Assembly: GCF_041821085.1 (NCBI RefSeq)
Contig: NZ_JBGUAZ010000002.1
Location: 62,001-126,000, forward strand
Direction: 5' to 3'
DNA length: 64,000 bases
Source of the DNA: Natrinema sp. HArc-T2
Lineage (GTDB): Archaea; Halobacteriota; Halobacteria; Halobacteriales; Natrialbaceae
This document shows, piece after piece, positions 58,763 through 64,000 of the stretch. How positions within the stretch are numbered: position 1 is the stretch's first letter; every line of letters starts with the position of its first letter. Both the position numbers and the translations under genes were made by a program. The notes under the pieces are model-generated. The model was not told the origin of the DNA and made no database searches. It saw nothing but the letters and a program-made list of their open reading frames with translations.

Positions 58763-58781
58763 GACAAACGCAGTGTGACGG

Positions 58782-59393
58782 CTACGTCCGTCGCCAGCCC
58801 GCGAGCAGGCCGCCGATCGCACCACAGATTAACGCCAGAAGCGCCGCACTGAACAACGCGGAAAGTGGTTTTCCGACGAGGGAGAGCGTCTCCTCGCGAC
58901 TGACGAGCGTGTATTCGAACTGCGAGGCTCGCCAGGCGACCGTTAGCGCGAACGGGACGGCGATAGACGCGCCGAACGTCGCGTACCGCCTGATCCCGCC
59001 GTCACCGATCCGCGCGGCGAGGACGTAACTCGCAACGATAAGAAACGGACCGGCGACGACCACAGCGATAATGATTCCGAACAGGGCCAACTCCTGAGCG
59101 TCGCCGACGCCCTCGAATTGTATGCCGTTCAGCGCCGACAAAAAGAGGAGCTCAAAGCCCTGTCCAGTACTCTCGAATGGCTCCGGATCGATCGGGACGC
59201 GTCCAGCGAGAACGTATATGAGCGCGTACACGCCGACTCCCGTCCCCACGAGCCAGCTGACCGATCTCCTATCCCACGTGTCGCGATCGAACACCGACTG
59301 CGGTTCTTGTCTATTGTCTTCCAATTCCGCGTCCCCCTGAGTTGGTACTCGTTCCTCGTGTTGCTTCCCCTGATCCATGCGATATACATTCAA
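58782..59393 (-). CDS. Four-helix membrane protein between nadB and nadC
   Basis: 203 residues from ATG 59393; an internal ATG at 59378 is also possible. A polar N-terminus of about 45 residues is followed by four hydrophobic segments (SWLVGTGVGVYALIYVLAGR; LALFGIIIAVVVAGPFLIVA; GASIAVPFALTVAW; ALFSAALLALICGAIGGLLA). No known domain. It is read opposite to nadB and nadC and splits that gene set, so its insertion is unusual. It resembles haloarchaeal hypothetical proteins (DUF7978-like layout). Function is unknown. Confidence 0.7.
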   Translation of the reverse strand: MNVYRMDQGKQHEERVPTQGDAELEDNRQEPQSVFDRDTWDRRSVSWLVGTGVGVYALIYVLAGRVPIDPEPFESTGQGFELLFLSALNGIQFEGVGDAQELALFGIIIAVVVAGPFLIVASYVLAARIGDGGIRRYATFGASIAVPFALTVAWRASQFEYTLVSREETLSLVGKPLSALFSAALLALICGAIGGLLAGWRRT

Positions 59394-59519
59394 TTTAGCA
59401 ATGAAAAAGACATTGGCCGTGACAGGTTTTTATCGCCGTCCCGCCCTCTCGTTGACGATGGTTCAAGCGCAGTCGAAAACACGCCGTTTATCGTAAGTCG
59501 GTCGCCAACGTGGCACAAC

Positions 59520-60335
59520 GTGATCACCGACGCACAGATCGACGGCTGGCTCCGCGAGGACGTCGGCCACCACGACGTGACCAATCAGGTTCCCGGCGAG
59601 ACGACCGGCCGGCTCGTCGCCAAAGAATCGGGCGTCGCAGCCGGTCTCGAGGCCGCGGCGGCCGTCTTCGAGTACCTCGACGTACCCGTGACCGATCGGC
59701 TCGCGGACGGCACCGCGGTCGAACCCGGTGACGAACTGCTCCGGGTCGTCGGCTCGGCCCGTGAAGTGCTGCGCGGCGAGCGCGTCGCCGTCAACATTGC
59801 GGGCCACGCCTCTGGGATCGCGACGCGGACCCGCGAGGCGGTCGACCAGGCGCGAGCCGAGTCCGAGGACGTCGCGATCGCCGCGACCCGCAAGACCACG
59901 CCCGGCCTGCGCGGCATCGAGAAGCGCGCGGTCGTCGCGGGCGGCGGCGACACCCACCGGCTCGATCTTTCCCATATGGTGATGGTCAAGGACAACCACG
60001 TCGCCGAGTTGGGGCTCGAGGAGGCGATCGAACACTTCGACGAACGGACCTCGTTCGCGACGAAAGTCGAGGTCGAGGTCGAAACTGTCGCCGACGCCCC
60101 GCGGGCAGCCGCGGCGGGTGCGGACATCGTCTTGCTCGACAACATGACACCCGAGCAGACGGCGGCGGCTGTCGGCGAACTCACAGACTACGAGAGCGTG
60201 CTGGCCGAAGCTAGCGGCGGCATCACCCTTGCGGACGTGCCCGACTATGCCGCGACGGGTGTCGACGTGATCTCGATGGGATCGCTCACGCACTCCGCAC
60301 CGTCGCTCGATCTGTCGTTTCGAACCGGGGACTAA
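59520..60335 (+). CDS. nadC: Nicotinate-nucleotide pyrophosphorylase
   Basis: 271 residues from a GTG at 59520 (reads ITDAQIDGWLREDVGHHDVT); no ATG fits and the longer open frame from 59118 overlaps the opposite gene. It converts quinolinate and PRPP to nicotinate mononucleotide. Motifs: GRLVAKESGVAAGLEAAAAV near residue 30, RVAVNIAGHASGIATRTREA near 88, IAATRKTTPGLRGIEKRAVV near 120, the LSHMVMVKDNHVAELGLEEA Lys/His region near 152, and IVLLDNMTPEQTAAAVGELT near 205. It is the last step of the de novo branch with nadA and nadB, but separated from them by the opposite membrane-protein gene. Confidence 0.93.
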   Translation: MITDAQIDGWLREDVGHHDVTNQVPGETTGRLVAKESGVAAGLEAAAAVFEYLDVPVTDRLADGTAVEPGDELLRVVGSAREVLRGERVAVNIAGHASGIATRTREAVDQARAESEDVAIAATRKTTPGLRGIEKRAVVAGGGDTHRLDLSHMVMVKDNHVAELGLEEAIEHFDERTSFATKVEVEVETVADAPRAAAAGADIVLLDNMTPEQTAAAVGELTDYESVLAEASGGITLADVPDYAATGVDVISMGSLTHSAPSLDLSFRTGD

Positions 60336-60341
60336 GTCGAC

Positions 60342-60866
60342 TTACTCCGCGTCCCAGGCACGAACGTCCGACTTCTCGAGAAACAGCGACGGATCGTCGT
60401 GGGAGAAACTGACCCAGCCGTCGTCCGGCGCGGCCAGTACGTGCACCAGCAGTTGCTCCTCGAGCAGCGCCGTTTCGAAGGCGGGACGAACAGCCGTGAT
60501 ATCGTAGGCAAGCGGGACGAAAATCGCCGTCTCGCTGGCATCGTCGCGCTCGACTGCGAGGGCGACTCGCTGGTCGGTCTCCTCGGCGGCGAGCGGTCGG
60601 TAGTATACGTCAGCCGCAGTGATCGTCACATCTCCGTCGTCGATGAGTCCCGCGACGACATCGTACTCGTCGGCGCTGACCGTCACGTCGAGGCCGACTC
60701 GCTCCTCGCTGTCGACCGGTGCGATGTCGGTCGGCTCGAGGACGATGGCGTCCCAGCCGTCCTCGCGGTACTCCTCGGCAAGATCTCGTGTGTCTTCGAG
60801 GAGATCGGTCCACAGAGCGTCAGCCAGTGCAGACTCGTCGTCGGTCGTCGATTCGTCCGCTGTCAT
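60342..60866 (-). CDS. DUF7529-like protein
   Basis: 174 residues from ATG 60866 (MTADESTTDDESALADALWT). Acidic, alpha/beta. Blocks: DLAEEYREDGWDAIVLEPTD, VTVSADEYDVVAGLIDDGDV, RVALAVERDDASETAIFVPL and VHVLAAPDDGWVSFSHDDPS near the end. It matches the haloarchaeal DUF7529 group of unknown function. It is convergent with nadC with only 6 bases between stops. Confidence 0.8.
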   Translation of the reverse strand: MTADESTTDDESALADALWTDLLEDTRDLAEEYREDGWDAIVLEPTDIAPVDSEERVGLDVTVSADEYDVVAGLIDDGDVTITAADVYYRPLAAEETDQRVALAVERDDASETAIFVPLAYDITAVRPAFETALLEEQLLVHVLAAPDDGWVSFSHDDPSLFLEKSDVRAWDAE

Positions 60867-60943
60867 CGCTTGCCCTCCAGCCGTACTAGGGTCGTCATAT
60901 GCGAGTCAGACACCACGAAGCGAAAAAATAGTATCTCAGTCTC

Positions 60944-61636
60944 TCACAGTGATTCGATCGAAACGGTCGTCGCGTCGCCGACCAGCGCGTCCTCGACCGC
61001 TGCGCGAACGGGCTCGGGCTCGGCTGGGCCGCCCGCAGCTGCGATACTCCCTACTGACGCCGGCGCGAGCGCCACGCCGAGCGCACCGTAGACCGCCTCG
61101 AGCACGTCAGAGAGGTCCCCGCGATCCGCTACGAGGACGATGCCGGCGACGAGGGCGGCCTCGCTTCGGACACGCTGGGCGATGCCGACGACCTTGCGCT
61201 CGCCTGCGTGCGCATCGATAGAGAGCGAGTGCGTGCCGGGACAAAACGAGTCTGCAGGCTCGCCGCGATTCGGCTCGAGGCCGAGCGTCCGCAACGCCTG
61301 CTCGAGGGCAGCCGTGGTGCGTTCGTATCGGGCGGTTGTGCCGGTTCTGCCGTCTGTAACCGGTTCGGCACGGGCAAACGCCAGCGTCGTCGCGCCGTCG
61401 TAGGCCACCGCGCGACCGCCGACATCGCGCTCGATCGGCGGGAACCCACGCTCGGTAGCGGCCACACGGGCGCGCTCGTATCCCTCGAGACGGGCGTCTC
61501 GACGACCGAAGGCGACCTGTCGGTGGGGAGTCCAGACGCGGACGGCGGGCTCGCCGTCGGCAGCGATCGAAAGTAGCCGCCGACTCACGTCGCGATCAGC
61601 CGCGATGGATGCCGCCCGGCCGCGAAAGACGCGCAT
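60944..61636 (-). CDS. Lipoate-protein ligase A family protein
   Basis: 230 residues. The family core is visible: WTPHRQVAFGRRDARLEGYE near residue 36, ERDVGGRAVAYDGATTLAFA near 66 (the G-G-R/G-A lipoyl-AMP loop), then SFCPGTHSLSIDAHAGERKV near 130 (with the SIDAHAGERKVVGIAQRVR Lys segment). It may activate and transfer lipoate or octanoate to the lipoyl domains of 2-oxoacid dehydrogenases, or act on a related cofactor. It lies downstream of the DUF7529 gene on the same strand, transcribed before it, with 77 bp between. Confidence 0.8.
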   Translation of the reverse strand: MRVFRGRAASIAADRDVSRRLLSIAADGEPAVRVWTPHRQVAFGRRDARLEGYERARVAATERGFPPIERDVGGRAVAYDGATTLAFARAEPVTDGRTGTTARYERTTAALEQALRTLGLEPNRGEPADSFCPGTHSLSIDAHAGERKVVGIAQRVRSEAALVAGIVLVADRGDLSDVLEAVYGALGVALAPASVGSIAAAGGPAEPEPVRAAVEDALVGDATTVSIESL

Positions 61637-61692
61637 ACCATGGGTTAGACCCGGTGGGTCTAAACGCTCCCGCCGCCCAGCGTTGGTATCCG

Positions 61693-62565
61693 ATGGCCGT
61701 CACGCTCCCCGAACCCGTGCTGGCGCAGTACGAGCGCTTCTCGCTGTACAACTCGCCGTATCCCGCCCACGACGGTGGCTGTGCGATCGATCTCTATCCC
61801 GGAACGCTGGTCGACGGTCGGACGACCGCCGCACCGAGCCCCGTCGCTGGTACCGTCCGCGAGACCCGCACCGTCCGCGCGCCGCCGAAACCCTACGCGC
61901 CAGAACACGATCACTTGATCCTGCTCGAGCCCGCCGACTCGAGTCCGCTCGCGGGATTGGCGGTCAGAATCCTCCACGTCGAGCCATCAGTCGCGGCTGG
62001 CGACGTCGTCGAACGAGGGGAGTCGCTCGGTCGACTCGTCCGGGCCGGCTTTTTCGCTCCCTGGGTCGACAACCACCTCCACGTGGGAGTTCGCGGCCCC
62101 GAGCAGAACCCCTATCGTGCGTCGGGCTCGCTCCCGCTCGAACTCGGCGTCTCGGTCCGGCCACTCGCGTGGGACGGCACCGGTCAGGTCGTCGCGACCG
62201 GCGACACCTATGCGGTCCTCGACGCACCCGCACACCCCGATCCCGGCACTGGCTTCGTCGGCGTGCGCGCTGACGGAGGTGGCGTCTTGGATGGCGGGCT
62301 GCCACACTACGACGGCGGTGGGGTCCTCGAGCGCGGCGACGAGGAAACAGTGGTCTCGCTGAATGGCGATCGGCTCGGCGTCGCCGACGGTCGCACGATC
62401 ACGTGGGACGACGTGACGGTGACGGCAAACGACGAGCCGATCACCGGCTTATCGCTGTTCTGTGCGCAGGACGGCGATTTCGGCGCGAAACTAATCTGTC
62501 CAGAGCGGTCGTTCGCGGTGGGCGAGCGGGTTCGGGTGCGGGTTCGCTCGAGCGAGCAGGCCTGA
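61693..62565 (+). CDS. M23/LytM-like fold protein, haloarchaeal
   Basis: 290 residues from ATG 61693 (MAVTLPEPVLAQYERFSLYN). The first half looks like an M23/biotinyl-hybrid barrel: SPVAGTVRETRTVRAPP, LAVRILHVEPSVAAGDVVER, ESLGRLVRAGFFAPWVDNHL followed by HVGVRGPEQNP (a His-x-His-like end). Catalytic metal ligands are incomplete, so peptidase activity is doubtful; haloarchaea lack peptidoglycan. The second half has two beta-rich stretches (VSLNGDRLGVADGRTITWDD, FGAKLICPERSFAVGERVRV). Function is unknown. It is divergent from the lipoate ligase-like gene. Confidence 0.6.
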   Translation: MAVTLPEPVLAQYERFSLYNSPYPAHDGGCAIDLYPGTLVDGRTTAAPSPVAGTVRETRTVRAPPKPYAPEHDHLILLEPADSSPLAGLAVRILHVEPSVAAGDVVERGESLGRLVRAGFFAPWVDNHLHVGVRGPEQNPYRASGSLPLELGVSVRPLAWDGTGQVVATGDTYAVLDAPAHPDPGTGFVGVRADGGGVLDGGLPHYDGGGVLERGDEETVVSLNGDRLGVADGRTITWDDVTVTANDEPITGLSLFCAQDGDFGAKLICPERSFAVGERVRVRVRSSEQA

Positions 62566-62635
62566 GGCTGTCCGCTGACACGGCGTGACATCGAGAAACG
62601 CAGCCGTCAAGACCGTCGCTCACAGACGAGAGGCT

Positions 62636-63127
62636 ATGACCGAGGAGACGCCACCGGCGGACATGTTCGACGAGTTCGACGACCTCGAGAGTCTGCTCCA
62701 GTACTCTCTCGAGGAGGATCACGAGTTCCTCGCGTGGCTCGAGACGAGCGTCGACAACGTCGGCGACGGGACGATGACGATGTCGATTCCCTACGACGAG
62801 AAGCTGACGAACACGCGGCCAACCGCAGCCCCCGACGAGCGAGCGGACCTCCACGGTGGCGTCGCGGCGACACTCATCGACACCGTCGGCGGGCTCTCGC
62901 TGCAGACCGCGGTCGACAACCCCTTCGAGACGAAAATCGCGACGATCAATCTGAACGTCAACTACCTCCGCCCGGCGACGGGAGACCTCGTCGCGACCGC
63001 AGACGTGATCCGGGCCGGTAGCAGCGTCGGCGTCAGTGAGGTCACCGTCGAAAGCACGACGCCCGACGGGGAGACGAAGATCGTCGCCATCGGACAGGGC
63101 GCCTATCGGATCCTCCGACCACAGTAA
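62636..63127 (+). CDS. PaaI family hotdog thioesterase
   Basis: 163 residues from ATG 62636 (MTEETPPADMFDEFDDLESL). The hotdog core: VGDGTMTMSIPYDEKLTNTR, then ADLHGGVAATLIDTVGGLSL near residue 80 (the His-Gly-Gly and Asp of the PaaI active site), TINLNVNYLRPATGDLVATA near 113, and VIRAGSSVGVSEVTVES. It hydrolyses acyl-CoA thioesters of unknown chain. It starts 70 bp after the M23-like gene on the same strand. Confidence 0.92.
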   Translation: MTEETPPADMFDEFDDLESLLQYSLEEDHEFLAWLETSVDNVGDGTMTMSIPYDEKLTNTRPTAAPDERADLHGGVAATLIDTVGGLSLQTAVDNPFETKIATINLNVNYLRPATGDLVATADVIRAGSSVGVSEVTVESTTPDGETKIVAIGQGAYRILRPQ

Positions 63128-63229
63128 GAGCGAGTCCACACCCCCGTCTCAGACCGGCTGCTGTCCCGCTGTTCCGATGGCCCCCAGCGCGGTCGCGGAC
63201 CCGCCGGCACCCACTGCCAGAAGGTCGTC

Positions 63230-63394
63230 TCAGGAGTCAGCGGTCAGTTTTCGAAGCCGTACCACGAGAACCACCGTCACGAGTCCGAACGCGATCGCGT
63301 ACAGATTCGAGCCAGCCGTGGCGAAATACCAGAGTGCGTATGCGCTGGCCGCAACGCCGAGCAGATACAGCGGTCGCAGCTGTTGTTGGTTCAT
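63230..63394 (-). CDS. 54-residue two-helix membrane protein
   Basis: Read from ATG 63394: MNQQQLRPLYLLGVAASAYA, LWYFATAGSNLYAIAFGLVT, then VVLVVRLRKLTADS. Two hydrophobic segments and a basic end. The gene is convergent with the thioesterase and is short enough to be overlooked. No family is recognised, and expression is unproven. Confidence 0.55.
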   Translation of the reverse strand: MNQQQLRPLYLLGVAASAYALWYFATAGSNLYAIAFGLVTVVLVVRLRKLTADS

Positions 63395-63523
63395 CGCGTC
63401 TCACCGACCGACCGCGGCTCGAGGCTCACGTGGCTTGTCGCGTTCGCACGACGTGGCTGCAAGCTGTTCATACTGCACGTTGGATCGGCGGCGACGAAAA
63501 AGACGGTGGGACGGCTGTTGCGA

Positions 63524-64000
63524 TTACGCGAACTCGAGGTCGGCGCTCTGCTCGACCTCGCCGAACAGCCAGTCGGCGTGCTCTAAGGCGTACTCGTGGT
63601 GGTCGTCCTCGATCGCACCGATGCAATCTTCGACCAGGATCGGGCGGAAGTCCCGCACCCCCGCACTGCCGCCGGTGTGGAGCACGCAGACGTTCGCGAG
63701 GGTGCCACAGATCACCAGATCGTGGATGTCGCGGGCCGTCAACCACCCCTCGAGTTCGGTGTTGTAGAAGGCGTCGTAGGTGTGTTTCTCGACGACGTGG
63801 TCGCCTGCCTCGACGGGGAGTTCGTCGACGATCTCGGCCTCCCAGGAGTTCTCGAGGACGTGTTCGCCCCACTGGTCGAACTCGTCGTAGTAGTGGGCGT
63901 CGTCGAACTGGTCCGGTGGGTGGACGTCGCGGGTGAAGATCACCTGGACGCCGGCCTCGCGAGCACGCTCGACTAACTCGGCGATCGGCTCGATAACGGC
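63524..64000 (-). CDS. Isochorismatase-family cysteine hydrolase, partial
   Basis: The gene runs off the right edge; its start is outside. The visible part has VIFTRDVHPPDQFDDAHYYD, DHVVEKHTYDAFYNTELEGW, the catalytic region DLVICGTLANVCVLHTGGSA with the nucleophile Cys (ANVCV), and FRPILVEDCIGAIEDDHHEY. This is the nicotinamidase/isochorismatase fold. With nadABC nearby, nicotinamidase (nicotinamide to nicotinate) is a reasonable guess, but biuret- and ureidoacrylate-type hydrolases share the fold. Confidence 0.8.
   Translation of the reverse strand, partial: AVIEPIAELVERAREAGVQVIFTRDVHPPDQFDDAHYYDEFDQWGEHVLENSWEAEIVDELPVEAGDHVVEKHTYDAFYNTELEGWLTARDIHDLVICGTLANVCVLHTGGSAGVRDFRPILVEDCIGAIEDDHHEYALEHADWLFGEVEQSADLEFA

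Noticed and set aside
56043-58767. Long antisense frames (about 500 and 586 residues) over nadA and nadB
   Set aside because: Shadows of the two nad genes, with no domain signature and no plausible starts.
1-64000. CRISPR array or rRNA operon
   Set aside because: No regularly spaced repeat set and no rRNA sequence were seen on either strand.

Overview
This 64 kb window is chromosomal DNA from a haloarchaeon (class Halobacteria). The evidence is high G+C, very acidic predicted proteins, short intergenic gaps, archaeal information-processing genes (TFB, Orc1/Cdc6, GatD, type II methionine aminopeptidase, SAMP-like ubiquitin fold) and many small haloarchaea-restricted DUF families. A ribose-1,5-bisphosphate isomerase with no Rubisco in view suggests the Natrialbales (Natrinema/Haloterrigena-like); that placement is an inference. 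There is no rRNA, CRISPR array or intact insertion sequence. Three tRNA genes are present: His-GTG, Phe-GAA and Val-TAC.

Layout. 1-8.5 kb: start of a TFB gene, a DUF84 phosphatase, a HAD hydrolase whose 3' end is duplicated in tandem, a wHTH regulator, a DUF7312/NfeD/SPFH membrane operon, pyruvate kinase, a GYD protein and a channel-like NAD-binding protein with an atypical pore. 8.5-19 kb: metG, mfnA, gatD, GNAT, SAMP, then a K+ module of two paralogous membrane/TrkA-C proteins divergent from a classical K+ channel. 19-21.2 kb: a probable replication origin, with a lower-GC orc1/cdc6 gene, four 18-bp ORB-like repeats and an AT-rich segment. 21-28 kb: HPP/Usp protein, then a nucleoside-sugar cluster (deoC, ribose-1,5-bisphosphate isomerase, PfkB kinase, nucleoside phosphorylase). 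28-45.6 kb: mostly housekeeping genes (MiaB-like methylthiotransferase, HIT, MetAP, icd, Nramp, HMG-CoA reductase, aldo/keto reductase, tRNA-His). 45.9-49.7 kb: a degraded accessory island with gene remnants, a low-GC MFS transporter, a frameshifted DUF7845-like gene and imperfect copies of the tRNA-Phe and tRNA-Val 3' ends, read as integration scars. 49.7-64 kb: DUF192, an ABC exporter, creatininase/ArfB-like, DUF5789/DUF5790, an MGMT-like protein lacking the catalytic Cys, a Gfo/Idh/MocA dehydrogenase, nadA-nadB-(opposite membrane gene)-nadC, a lipoate ligase-like protein, a PaaI thioesterase and a partial isochorismatase-family gene.

Genes that work together. nadA/nadB/nadC make nicotinate mononucleotide de novo from aspartate and DHAP. 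The phosphorylase, PfkB kinase and ribose-1,5-bisphosphate isomerase fit the Rubisco-independent pentose bisphosphate route of haloarchaea. The SPFH and NfeD proteins form the usual membrane-scaffold pair. The K+ channel and two TrkA-C proteins look like a K+ conduction/sensing unit. A dispersed family of about 80-bp palindromic repeats sits at or within a few bases of stop codons at four loci, with a 20-bp remnant at a fifth, and probably acts in transcript ends. The most interesting candidates are the origin, the K+ module with its shared unnamed domain, the channel-like protein with a lost selectivity filter, the tRNA scars, a structured intergenic segment at about 18,980-19,080, and the repeat family.
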